NCBI GenBank assembly: GCA_903902915.1
Contig: CAIUWR010000045.1
Coordinates: 186,001 to 250,000 of the forward strand
DNA: 64,000 nt
Reading direction: 5' to 3'
DNA from: an uncultured Hyphomicrobiales bacterium
GTDB lineage: Bacteria; Pseudomonadota; Alphaproteobacteria; Rhizobiales; Beijerinckiaceae
A program made the position numbers and the translations under genes. The notes under the pieces were generated by a model that worked only from the letters and a program-made list of their open reading frames with translations, searched no databases and was not told the origin of the DNA. Of the stretch, positions 31,600 to 40,742 are shown piece by piece (the first letter of the stretch is position 1; each line of letters starts with the position of its first letter).

Positions 31600-32360
31600 T
31601 GCTCTACATCCGGCGTCTTCCACGCCAGATGCTGCCCGCCGTCCACCGCGATCATCTGCCCGGTGACGCTGCGCGCCTCCGCCAGAAACAGCACAGCCGC
31701 TGCGATTTCGCGCGGATCTATGGCGCGCTGCAAGGGAATGGCGCCCGCCTCGCGCAGGAAATCCGCATTTTGCTGCATGTGGTTGGCCAAGGTCGGTCCC
31801 GGCCCGATCCCGTTGACGCGAATGCGCGGCGCGAAAGCCTGCGCCATGGTCTGCGTCGCCGTCCAGAGGGCGGATTTCGAGAGCGTATAGGAGAAGAAAA
31901 GCGGGTTGAGGCGCCAGACCCGCTGGTCCAGCAGATTGACGATCAGCCCCTCGCCCCCCTGCGGCGACTGCGCGGCGAAATCGCTCGCGAGCTGCAAGGG
32001 CGCCCGCAAATTGATCGCCATATGTCGATCAAAGAGCGCGGGATCGAAGGCGCCCGCGCTGTCGGCTTCGAACAGGGAGGCGTTGTTGACGAGCAGGGTC
32101 ACCGGCCCCAGCGCCGCCCGCGCGCCCGCCATGAGACCGGCGACCGCGACCGGGTCCGCCAGATCGGCGCTCAGCACGCAGGCGCGCCCGCCAGCGACGC
32201 CGATGTCGGCGCAGGCCGCCTCCGCCTCGGCGCTGGAGCGCGCGCTCGCATGAAGCGCCACCGCATAGCCTTTTTGCGCCAGCGCCCGCGCGATCGCCAG
32301 CCCGAGGCGCCGCGAAGCCCCCGTCACCAGCGCCGTACCAAGATGCAATGCCTCGTTCAT
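31596..32360 (-). CDS. SDR family oxidoreductase (FolM/pteridine reductase-like)
   Basis: ALVTGASRRLGLAIARALAQKGYAVALHASAR...NNASLFEADS...YTLSKSALWTATQTMA. Overlaps the convergent neighbour by 4 nt. Confidence 0.88.
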   Translation of the reverse strand: MNEALHLGTALVTGASRRLGLAIARALAQKGYAVALHASARSSAEAEAACADIGVAGGRACVLSADLADPVAVAGLMAGARAALGPVTLLVNNASLFEADSAGAFDPALFDRHMAINLRAPLQLASDFAAQSPQGGEGLIVNLLDQRVWRLNPLFFSYTLSKSALWTATQTMAQAFAPRIRVNGIGPGPTLANHMQQNADFLREAGAIPLQRAIDPREIAAAVLFLAEARSVTGQMIAVDGGQHLAWKTPDVEH

Positions 32361-32421
32361 ATCGCCCTCACTGTGCTTTATTTGCCGCTATGGGCGAAAG
32401 GATCAAGAGCGAAAGCGCAGC

Positions 32422-32458
32422 GGCGACTTTTACAGCCCCCGATTGACGTAAAGTCGCC
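32422..32458. repeat. 9-bp inverted repeat GGCGACTTT/AAAGTCGCC in SDR/porin divergent region
   Basis: Perfect 9-bp arms separated by 19 nt. Confidence 0.6.
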
Positions 32459-32538
32459 ATTATTAATTCCCTTTTAATCACGTTATTCGCCGCAATCGTG
32501 CCATATTTCAAAATGTAGTTTCAATAATTCAAGCACTT

Positions 32539-32554
32539 AACGCACTGTTAACCG
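32539..32554. promoter_or_regulatory. CtrA-like box TTAA-N7-TTAAC
   Basis: TTAA-CGCACTG-TTAAC, exact match to the CtrA full-site pattern, in an AT-rich region about 160 nt upstream of the porin gene. Confidence 0.55.
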
Positions 32555-32714
32555 CAAAATTCCCTATGATCACTTGAATATATATCGCCCAACTGACGCC
32601 ATATTTAGAAAAGATACTAACTCATCAAAGCGGATGACCTTAAGTCTTCTTAAACCTTTTCCGCCGAGAACAGCTACATGTTGGCCCGGAACGTGGCCCT
32701 TAGGAGTAGATCTG

Positions 32715-33344
32715 ATGAACGCCAAGCTTTCCCTCGCCGCCGCCCTGTCGGTTCTCGCTCTCGGCAGCGCCGTCGCCGCCGATCTGCCGCGCCGGGCCAC
32801 GGCGCCCGCTCCCTATGTGGCGCCAGTTCCGGTCTTCACCTGGACCGGTTTCTACGCGGGCGTGAACGCCGGCTACGGCTGGGGTCAGCAGAAGTCCACG
32901 GCAAACGCGGCCTTCGGCTCGCTTGACGGCGCGCAGGTCGGCGGCACCGCTGGCTACAACCAGCAGGTTGGCGCGCTGGTGTTCGGCGTGGAAGGCGACT
33001 GGGACTGGAGCAACGCCAAGCACACCAATGGCGCCAACGTCTCCAAGCTGACCAATGAGATGACCGCACGCGGCCGCGTGGGCTATGCGGTTGATCGCGT
33101 CTTGCTCTTCACGACCGGCGGCTATGCGGGCGGTACGGTCGACCGCACCGATGGCGTGAATGCGGCGAACGACTGGCACAACGGCTACGTGCTGGGCGGC
33201 GGCATGGAATACGCCATCACCAACAACGTCTCCGCGAAGGCCGAATATCTCTATACGGACCTCTCCTCGAAGACCGACACGGCGATCTCGCACGCCGGCG
33301 TGACCCAGAACACCGTCCGCATGGGCGTGAACTACCGCTTCTGA
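32715..33344 (+). CDS. Omp25/Omp31-type outer-membrane beta-barrel protein
   Basis: Signal peptide, FTWTGFYAGVNAGYGWGQQ..., C-terminal ...RMGVNYRF with terminal aromatic. Confidence 0.93.
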   Translation: MNAKLSLAAALSVLALGSAVAADLPRRATAPAPYVAPVPVFTWTGFYAGVNAGYGWGQQKSTANAAFGSLDGAQVGGTAGYNQQVGALVFGVEGDWDWSNAKHTNGANVSKLTNEMTARGRVGYAVDRVLLFTTGGYAGGTVDRTDGVNAANDWHNGYVLGGGMEYAITNNVSAKAEYLYTDLSSKTDTAISHAGVTQNTVRMGVNYRF

Positions 33345-33366
33345 TCGCCCTCCAGCGAGAAGACCC

Positions 33367-33403
33367 GAGGCCCGGCGGCAACCCCGTCGGGCCTCACCTT
33401 TTT
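33367..33403. terminator. Intrinsic terminator after porin
   Basis: GAGGCCCGGCGG-caacc-CCGTCGGGCCTC followed by ACCTTTTT. Confidence 0.8.
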
Positions 33404-33416
33404 AGAGGCGCCGCTG

Positions 33417-33629
33417 TCATTCGAGGCGCAAATTGACCGCCTTCGGCCCTTTGCCCTTCTTGTCCGGCTCGATTTCATAAGCGACCTTCTGCCCCTCGTT
33501 GAGAGAGCGCAGTCCGGCATGTTCTATGGCTGTGATGTGGACGAAAATATCGCTGCTCCCGTCCTCGGGCTTGATGAAACCGTAGCCCTTTTCCGCGTTG
33601 AAGAACTTCACCACACCCTTCTGCGTCAT
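33417..33629 (-). CDS. Cold-shock domain protein
   Basis: MTQKGVVKFFNAEKGYGFIKPEDGSSDIFVHITAIEHAGL, RNP motifs. Confidence 0.97.
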   Translation of the reverse strand: MTQKGVVKFFNAEKGYGFIKPEDGSSDIFVHITAIEHAGLRSLNEGQKVAYEIEPDKKGKGPKAVNLRLE

Positions 33630-33708
33630 GGCTGGTTTCCTTTCCAGTCCTCGCTCCGGTTGTGGAATATGGGGCGCGCCGACGCGCCGGACAGGGCTTT
33701 GCGCCGCC

Positions 33709-34551
33709 TTACTCGCCGGTGAGCCAGGAAATCCGATAGGCGGCGCCGGGGCCTTGGGCGAGGCGAGCCGCAAGGGCGGGCAGCAGTTCGCGGGCCTCCT
33801 CCTCCAGCACGAAGGGCGGGTTGACGACGACCAATCCGCACCCCTTGAGCGCGCCCACCTCACGCAGATGATCGACGTCGAGTTCCAGACACAGAACCTT
33901 GCGGATCGGCCCATCGGCAAGATATTGGCGGAAATCGTCCACCCCGCCAGCAACCTTCAGCGGATACCAGAGCGCATAGGTTCCTGTCGGCCATTTCTCC
34001 CAGGCGTTTTCGAGGGCGCGGGCCATGCGCTCGAACTCGTCGCGCTCCTCGAAGGGCGGATCCATGAGCACGAGGCCCCGGCGCTCAACGGGCGGCACGC
34101 CCGCCCTGAGGGCCTGATAGCCATCCATCGTCAGGATCTTGCAGCGTTTTTCCAGGCCGAGCGAGCGCACGAGGCGACGCGAGTCATGTTCGTGCAGCTC
34201 GCTGAAGGTCATCCGATCCTGCGGCCGCAACAGCCGCTGGGCGATCAGCGGCGACCCTGGATAGGCCCCCGGCGCCTGCGCCGTGCCCGGCACAAGCCGC
34301 AGATAGGGCTCCAGAAGAGCGGCTGTGGCGGGCGGCAGGTCGGCGCCAAGCAGGCGGCCGATCCCATCACGCCATTCCCCGGTGCGCAGCGCCTCCTCGG
34401 AGGACAGATCATAGCGCCCGACGCCGCTATGGGTGTCGAGATAGCGCAGCGGCGCATCCTTGCGCATCAGGTAGAGCAGGATGCGGGTCAACAACGCATG
34501 TTTGAAAACATCTGCGAAATTGCCGGCGTGGAAGGCGTGCCTGTAATTCAT
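33709..34551 (-). CDS. rlmJ: 23S rRNA (adenine(2030)-N(6))-methyltransferase
   Basis: MNYRHAFHAGNFADVFKHALLTRILLYLMRKDAPLRYLDTHSGVGRYDL...VLMDPPFEERDEF. Confidence 0.95.
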   Translation of the reverse strand: MNYRHAFHAGNFADVFKHALLTRILLYLMRKDAPLRYLDTHSGVGRYDLSSEEALRTGEWRDGIGRLLGADLPPATAALLEPYLRLVPGTAQAPGAYPGSPLIAQRLLRPQDRMTFSELHEHDSRRLVRSLGLEKRCKILTMDGYQALRAGVPPVERRGLVLMDPPFEERDEFERMARALENAWEKWPTGTYALWYPLKVAGGVDDFRQYLADGPIRKVLCLELDVDHLREVGALKGCGLVVVNPPFVLEEEARELLPALAARLAQGPGAAYRISWLTGE

Positions 34552-34569
34552 GTGCGAAGGCTTACCCCC

Positions 34570-35337
34570 TCAGAGGCTCGGCGTCACCTTGATCGCCTGC
34601 CCCCGACACGAATTTCGCGTCACTTCAGGACAGGCCCGAAACTCGCGCAAATCCTTGGTCAGGCAAATGCGCACGTCCTGAAGATAACCCTTGGCGCAGC
34701 CAACCGAGGCCATGCCCGCCCGCAGCCGTGGATTGGCCCGGCCAAAAGCGCGCAAAATCTCGGCCGGCGCAACCTCCTCTTCATGCCGCAGGCGCTCGAA
34801 CTCGGGGGGCACGCGCACCAGGTCGCGCGCCGCCCGCACGTCGGCGAAGTAATCCTGGGGCGAACGGCCAGAACAGCTGCCATGCTTGCGCCATTCATAG
34901 CGGGCGAGCCCCTCGTTCGGAAACAGATCCTTGGCGGCGTCCAGCGCAACGCGCGAAACCGTGCGGCCCGCCGCGTCGCAATCGCTGGGGAAGCCCCGCT
35001 CGAACTGAGGCCACAGACCATGGACGACAAAACCAAGCCCGATGCCCGCCTGGCATTGGTCCGGCGACTTCTGCGCCCCTCCGGCGGCGCAAAAGCCGGG
35101 CGACCAGGACAGGGACAGCACGTAGAAATCGAATTCGCCGCCGGGCGTGGGGCGACGGAACGCCCGTTCCATGGCGCCATCGCCACCGGCGGGAGAGGCC
35201 CGATCCTCGCAATGGTCCAGAACGCAATCTGGCGCGCCCTGGGCGACGGAAGGCGTGGAAAAGCCCCAAAGGGCGGCGAGAAGGGCGACGGCGGCCCAGC
35301 AACGCCTTGAAATCAAAGGAAGAGAAGTCACGCACAC
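34570..35337 (-). CDS. Ribonuclease T2 family protein (secreted)
   Basis: CAS-1 HGLWPQ and CAS-2 EWRKHGSC motifs; signal peptide. Exact start uncertain (GTG candidates 35337/35331 or ATG 35373). Confidence 0.92.
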   Translation of the reverse strand: MCVTSLPLISRRCWAAVALLAALWGFSTPSVAQGAPDCVLDHCEDRASPAGGDGAMERAFRRPTPGGEFDFYVLSLSWSPGFCAAGGAQKSPDQCQAGIGLGFVVHGLWPQFERGFPSDCDAAGRTVSRVALDAAKDLFPNEGLARYEWRKHGSCSGRSPQDYFADVRAARDLVRVPPEFERLRHEEEVAPAEILRAFGRANPRLRAGMASVGCAKGYLQDVRICLTKDLREFRACPEVTRNSCRGQAIKVTPSL

Positions 35338-35351
35338 CCTCCTGAAACCAC

Positions 35352-35849
35352 TCAGGGGCGCGCGGCCATGCACCCCTGACCATAGGCGTAGTTACGATCC
35401 AGGCCGTTGACGCAATAGGTCACGCCCCAGTTATTGAACAGATTGGTGCGGCCGGTGAGCGGAAGCAAGCCAAAAAAATCGCCCCCGGCGAAACCGAGCT
35501 CCTCGCCGATCCAATAGGTGACTTGCCGCACCTTGCCGTCATTGAAATAGACGCGCGCCGTGCAATAGCGGCGCGGGATATAATCGGCGCCATTGGTGCG
35601 GTAGCCGATCTCGTGGAACCGATCAAAACCCGCCATCTCCAGCCCGGACTTCCAGTATTCGCTTTCCGTATCGGAAAAGCGGGTCTGGATGTTGAAAAGC
35701 ACCTCGGGCGTGTCGCAAGCGGGAACCTCGCCGGTCCAGGGCAGGTAGCGATGCTCGGCGGGCGTCAGCGGGCGGGTCTCGGCGGCCGCCGCAAGCGGGA
35801 GAGACGCCCCAAAGAGGGCGAGCAGGATGGCAACGATTACGCGATTCAT
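35352..35849 (-). CDS. Secreted hypothetical protein upstream of RNase T2
   Basis: MNRVIVAILLALFGASLPLAAAAETRPL signal peptide; four Cys in the mature region. Confidence 0.7.
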   Translation of the reverse strand: MNRVIVAILLALFGASLPLAAAAETRPLTPAEHRYLPWTGEVPACDTPEVLFNIQTRFSDTESEYWKSGLEMAGFDRFHEIGYRTNGADYIPRRYCTARVYFNDGKVRQVTYWIGEELGFAGGDFFGLLPLTGRTNLFNNWGVTYCVNGLDRNYAYGQGCMAARP

Positions 35850-35937
35850 GTCGGGCCTCTCCACCTTGAGAGGCCACGATGCGTCGAGCGACAACCAGGG
35901 TCAACGTACAGCTTGACCATTGCAGCCTTGAAATCGG

Positions 35938-37521
35938 CTATTGCGCCTTCTTCTGATAATCCTTCACGTCATTAAACTGAATCTGCGGCCACTTTTCCTG
36001 CTCGTAACGCAGGGCCCAGGCCGATTGCGCCAAATAGACCGGCGCATGATCGAGATCCTCGGCGATGGAGGCCGGGAATGCGCGCTGGAATTTGTCGAGA
36101 TCGAGCGGATCATCCGCGCTGATCCAGCGGCAGACCTCGAAGCGGCTCTGCTCGAAGCTCACGGGCAGGCCGTATTCCGCCTGTAACCGCTCGGCCAGCA
36201 CGTCGAGCTGCAAGGCGCCGACCACGCCCACGATGGCGCCTGAGCCGTCATTGGGCACGAAAACCTGCACCACGCCCTCTTCGGCCAGTTGCTGCAAGGA
36301 TTCGCGCAGCTTCTTGGCCTTCATGGCGTCGCCCAGTTTCACGCGGCGCAAAATCTCGGGCGCGAAGCTGGGCACGCCGCGAAAAATGATATCCTCGCCC
36401 TCGGTCAGCGTGTCGCCGATGCGCAGGGTGCCGTGGTTGGGAATGCCCACCACATCGCCCGCATAGGCCTCTTCGGCGATCTGGCGATCCTGGGCGAAAA
36501 AGAACTGCGGCGCGTTGATGGGAAGCGGCTTGCCGGTGCGCACCAACTTGGCCTTCATGCCGCGCGTCAGCTTGCCGGAGCAGATCCGGGTGAAGGCGAT
36601 GCGGTCCCGGTGGTTGGGATCCATGTTCGCCTGAATCTTGAACACGAAGCCGGTCATCTTCGCCTCGCGCGGCTCGACGCGCCGGCTGGCGGAATCCTGC
36701 CCGCGCGGCGGCGGCGCGAATTCGCCAAGGCCATCAATGAGATCCTGCACGCCGAAGGTGCGCAGCGCGCTGCCCCAGAACACCGGCGTCAGGTGACCTT
36801 CGCGGAAACTGTCGAGATCGAACGGCTTGCAGGCTTCGACCGCCAGCCCCAGCTCTTCGCGGAAAGCCTCGCGCTGATGCTCGGGCAGAAGGTCCGCCAC
36901 CGCCGGATCGTCGGGACCATTCACCTTCTGCATGGGCGCGTCGGAATCCACGTGGCGGATGGCGCTGGCGCGCAAATCATAGGTGCCGGCGAAATCGCGG
37001 CCGCGGCCGATGGGCCAGGTGAGGGGCGCGGTGTCGAGCGCCAACGTCTTCTCGATCTCGTCGAGCAGATCGAAAGGATCGCGCGTGTCGCGGTCGAGCT
37101 TGTTGATGAAGGTGACGATGGGAATGTCGCGCAGGCGGCAGACCTCGAACAGCTTGCGCGTGCGCGCCTCGATGCCCTTGGCCGCGTCGATCACCATGAT
37201 CGCCGAATCGACGGCGGTCAGCGTGCGATAGGTGTCTTCGGAAAAGTCTTCATGGCCCGGCGTGTCCAGCAGGTTGAAGACGCGCCCGTCATATTCGAAG
37301 GTCATGACCGAGGTGACGACCGAAATGCCGCGCTCGCGCTCGATGCCCATCCAGTCGGACCGGGTCTGGCGACGGTTGGCCTTGGCGCGCACCTCGCCCG
37401 CCAGCTGAATCGCGCCGCCGAACAGCAGCAGCTTTTCGGTCAGCGTGGTCTTGCCCGCGTCCGGATGGGAGATGATGGCGAAGGTGCGCCGCTTGGAAAC
37501 GGGGTCTGTGTCTGCGGTCAT
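35938..37521 (-). CDS. prfC: Peptide chain release factor 3
   Basis: TFAIISHPDAGKTTLTEKLLLFGGAIQLAGEVRAKANRRQTRSDWMGIERERGISVVTSVMTFEYDGRVFNLLDTPGHEDFSEDTYRTL. Confidence 0.97.
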   Translation of the reverse strand: MTADTDPVSKRRTFAIISHPDAGKTTLTEKLLLFGGAIQLAGEVRAKANRRQTRSDWMGIERERGISVVTSVMTFEYDGRVFNLLDTPGHEDFSEDTYRTLTAVDSAIMVIDAAKGIEARTRKLFEVCRLRDIPIVTFINKLDRDTRDPFDLLDEIEKTLALDTAPLTWPIGRGRDFAGTYDLRASAIRHVDSDAPMQKVNGPDDPAVADLLPEHQREAFREELGLAVEACKPFDLDSFREGHLTPVFWGSALRTFGVQDLIDGLGEFAPPPRGQDSASRRVEPREAKMTGFVFKIQANMDPNHRDRIAFTRICSGKLTRGMKAKLVRTGKPLPINAPQFFFAQDRQIAEEAYAGDVVGIPNHGTLRIGDTLTEGEDIIFRGVPSFAPEILRRVKLGDAMKAKKLRESLQQLAEEGVVQVFVPNDGSGAIVGVVGALQLDVLAERLQAEYGLPVSFEQSRFEVCRWISADDPLDLDKFQRAFPASIAEDLDHAPVYLAQSAWALRYEQEKWPQIQFNDVKDYQKKAQ

Positions 37522-37625
37522 GGTCCTGAAATCCACGGCCCGCCGGAGGGGCGGGCCGCTAGGGGCTTAACAAATGCGAGGGGGCTTGTGCAAACAATCC
37601 CCGAAGGCGCCCGGCGGCGGCCCGG

Positions 37626-40600
37626 CTATTCGGCGGCCTTGGCCTCGGTCACCTGCATCAGCGCCGCCCGATCCGCCGCCTCGCGCGCATGGTCGCGCGC
37701 GAGGAACGTGTAGATCGCGGGGGTGATGAAAATGGTGAAGAGCGTGCCGATGGCCATGCCGAAGCCGATCACGAGACCGATGTCGAAGCGGCTGCGCGCG
37801 CCAGCGCCATGGGCCAGCATGAGCGGCAACATGCCCGCAACCATGGCGGCCGTGGTCATCAGGATGGGGCGCAAACGAACGCCCGCCGCATGTTCGATCG
37901 CCTCACGGCGGGTCATGCCTTGCTCCTCCTGCATCCGGTTGGCGAATTCCACCATCAGGATGCCATGTTTGGAGATGAGGCCGATGAGCGTCACCAGTCC
38001 GATCTGCGTGTAGATATTGATCGAGGCTGCGCCGATGACCCCCAAGACGTTCAGGGGCAACAGCGCGCCGAACATGGAGGTCGGCAGGGCGATCAGGATG
38101 ATCAGCGGATCGCGGAAGCTTTCGAACTGCGCCGCCAGCACGAGGAAGATGACGATCAACGCGAAGATGAAAGTCACCGCGAGCGAATTGCCTTCCTGCA
38201 CATATTGGCGCGCATCGCCCTGGAAGTCATAGGTGTAACCCTCGGGGAAGATCTCCTTCGACTTGGCGGTCAGAAAGTCGATGGCCTCGCCGATGGTGCG
38301 GCCGGGGAAGGGCACGCCCGAAAGCGTGGCCGAGCTGAGCTGCTGAAAATTCGTCAGCGCATTGGGCTGCACGGACTGGCTCACCGCCGCGATGGCCGAG
38401 AGCGGCACCAATTCGCCTGAAGCCGTGCGCACCTGATAGCGCAGCAGCCAGTCGCCCGTGATGCGGAACTCACGCGGCGCCTGCGGAATCACTTCATAGC
38501 TGCGGCCATAGAGGCTGAAGCGGTTCACATAGTTGCCGCCCAGGAAGGTGGCGAGCGAGGAGCCCACATCCTGCATGCTGACGCCAAGGCGATTGGCCTT
38601 CGCGGCGTCAATCTTCATTTCGATCTGGGGCGTATCGAATTTCAGATCCGAGTCGGTGAAGATGAACATGCCGCTCTTCTGCGCCGCCGTCTGCATCTCC
38701 GCCAGAACCCCGGCGAGCTGCTGGTAGTCGCCTGTCGTGCGGATGACGAATTGCACGGGCGGGCCGCCAGCAGAGCCCGGCAAGGCGGGGGGCGCGAAGG
38801 CGAAGGCCTGCGCGCCGGGGATGAGGGTGAGCTTGGATTGCAGATCCTGCAACACCTGCTTTTGCGTGCGCTCGCGCTCGTCCCAGGGCTTCAGGATGAG
38901 GCCCGCAAAAGCCTGCCGGACGCCGGCTGAGCCATTGATCGCGAACACATGGGCGTTTTCGGGAATTTTCGCGATTTCCGTCTGAAGCTTGCCCGTCATG
39001 TCCTCGAGATAGTCGAGGTTGGCGTATTGCGGCGTCTTCACGATGCTGACGATGAAGCCCTGATCCTCCTCCGGCGCCAGTTCGCGCGGAGTGGTCAGAT
39101 ACATGATGGCGGTGAGCGCCAGCACGCCCACCAGCACCAGCACGCTCATGGCGCGGAAATCGAGCGTGCGATGCAGTCTGCGCTCATAGCGCTTGCGCAG
39201 CCCATCGAACATGCGGTCAAGGAAAAGCGCGAAACGCCCCGGACCCTGCGCGCTTTGCGGCTTCAACAGCTTCGAGCACATCATGGGCGAGAGCGTGAGC
39301 GCGACGAAGCCCGACACGAAAACCGAGCCCGCGAGCGTGAAGGCGAATTCGCGGAACAGCGCCCCCGTGACGCCCGATACGAAGCCGATGGGCGCATAGA
39401 CCGCGATGAGCGTGATCGTCATCGCGATCACCGGCCCCGCGATTTCCCGCGCGCCTTTGATCGAAGCCTCGAAAGGGGTCATTCCATCTTCGATATGCCG
39501 GTAGATGTTCTCGACCACCACGATGGCGTCATCGACGACAAGGCCGATGGCGAGCACCAGCGCCAGCAGGGTGAGCAGATTGATGGAATAGCCCAGCGCC
39601 AGCAGCATGATCATCACGCCCACCAGCGACAGCGGAATCGTGACGATGGGAATCAGCGTGGAGCGCATGTTCCCCAGGAACAGGAAGATCACCACCACGA
39701 CGATCAGCGCGGCCTCTCCGAGCGTCTTGGCGACCTCGGAGATGGACGCACGGATGAAGGCGGTGGCGTCATAAGCGATCGCCGCGTCAAGGCCCGGCGG
39801 CAGATTGGCCTGCAACTGCGGAAAAGCCTCGCGCACATTGTTGATCACGGTCAACGGATTGGCGGTCGGCGTCGAGTAGACGCCGATGAACACGGCTTTC
39901 AGACCGTCGAAGACGGAGGAAGCGTCGACGCTTTCGGGGCCGAGCTCCACGCGGGCGATGTTGCCGAGGCGAATGAGCGAATCCCCGCGCGCCGCGATGA
40001 CGAGCTGGGAAAAAGCCTGGGCGGTGTCGAGCGAGGTCTGGGCGTTGATGCTGGTCTGCACCCAGTCGCCCTTGATCTGGCCGGCGGCGGAGGTGAAGTT
40101 GTTGGCGGCGAGCGCATTGCGCACATCGGCGGGAGTCACGCCGCGCGCCGCCATGCGTTCGGGATCAAGCCAGATGCGCATGGCGAAGGTCTGACCGCCC
40201 AGAATCTGCGCCTCGCCGACGCCATCGAGCGTTTGCAGGCCTGGCTGCACCACGCGGGTGATATAATCGGTGATCTGTGAGGCCGTCATGGTGGCGGAGT
40301 TGAACGACAGATACATCAGCGCGATGCCCTGCCCCGTCTTCTTCACCACGACAGGATCGTTGGCCTCGCGCGGCAGCGTGCTCTTCACCTGATTGATCTT
40401 CGACAGAACGTCCGTGACCGCCCGGTCCGCGCTGGCGTTGAGGCGCAGGTTCAGGGTGATGGTCGAGACATTCTGCTGGGAGCTCGACACAAGCGTGTCG
40501 ACCCCTTCCGTGCTGGCCACCGCCTGCTCGAGCGGCGTGGTGATGAAGCCACGGATCAGATCCGCATTGGCGCCCGGATAATTGGTGGTGATCGTCAGCG

Positions 40601-40733
40601 TGGTCTGCTGCAATTCCGGATATTGCCGGATCTGCAGCTTGAGCCCGGCCTGAATGCCGACCAGAAGAAGCATGAGGCTGACGACGCTGGAAAGCACCGG
40701 CCGCTTGATGAAGAGATCTGTGAAGGTGCTCAT
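37626..40733 (-). CDS. RND efflux permease (HAE1 family)
   Basis: 1035 aa, MSTFTDLFIKRPVLSSVVSLMLLLVGIQAG...LAIGLVVDDAIVVVENIYRHIEDG. Confidence 0.96.
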   Translation of the reverse strand: MSTFTDLFIKRPVLSSVVSLMLLLVGIQAGLKLQIRQYPELQQTTLTITTNYPGANADLIRGFITTPLEQAVASTEGVDTLVSSSQQNVSTITLNLRLNASADRAVTDVLSKINQVKSTLPREANDPVVVKKTGQGIALMYLSFNSATMTASQITDYITRVVQPGLQTLDGVGEAQILGGQTFAMRIWLDPERMAARGVTPADVRNALAANNFTSAAGQIKGDWVQTSINAQTSLDTAQAFSQLVIAARGDSLIRLGNIARVELGPESVDASSVFDGLKAVFIGVYSTPTANPLTVINNVREAFPQLQANLPPGLDAAIAYDATAFIRASISEVAKTLGEAALIVVVVIFLFLGNMRSTLIPIVTIPLSLVGVMIMLLALGYSINLLTLLALVLAIGLVVDDAIVVVENIYRHIEDGMTPFEASIKGAREIAGPVIAMTITLIAVYAPIGFVSGVTGALFREFAFTLAGSVFVSGFVALTLSPMMCSKLLKPQSAQGPGRFALFLDRMFDGLRKRYERRLHRTLDFRAMSVLVLVGVLALTAIMYLTTPRELAPEEDQGFIVSIVKTPQYANLDYLEDMTGKLQTEIAKIPENAHVFAINGSAGVRQAFAGLILKPWDERERTQKQVLQDLQSKLTLIPGAQAFAFAPPALPGSAGGPPVQFVIRTTGDYQQLAGVLAEMQTAAQKSGMFIFTDSDLKFDTPQIEMKIDAAKANRLGVSMQDVGSSLATFLGGNYVNRFSLYGRSYEVIPQAPREFRITGDWLLRYQVRTASGELVPLSAIAAVSQSVQPNALTNFQQLSSATLSGVPFPGRTIGEAIDFLTAKSKEIFPEGYTYDFQGDARQYVQEGNSLAVTFIFALIVIFLVLAAQFESFRDPLIILIALPTSMFGALLPLNVLGVIGAASINIYTQIGLVTLIGLISKHGILMVEFANRMQEEQGMTRREAIEHAAGVRLRPILMTTAAMVAGMLPLMLAHGAGARSRFDIGLVIGFGMAIGTLFTIFITPAIYTFLARDHAREAADRAALMQVTEAKAAE

Positions 40734-40742
40734 GGCGCGCCC

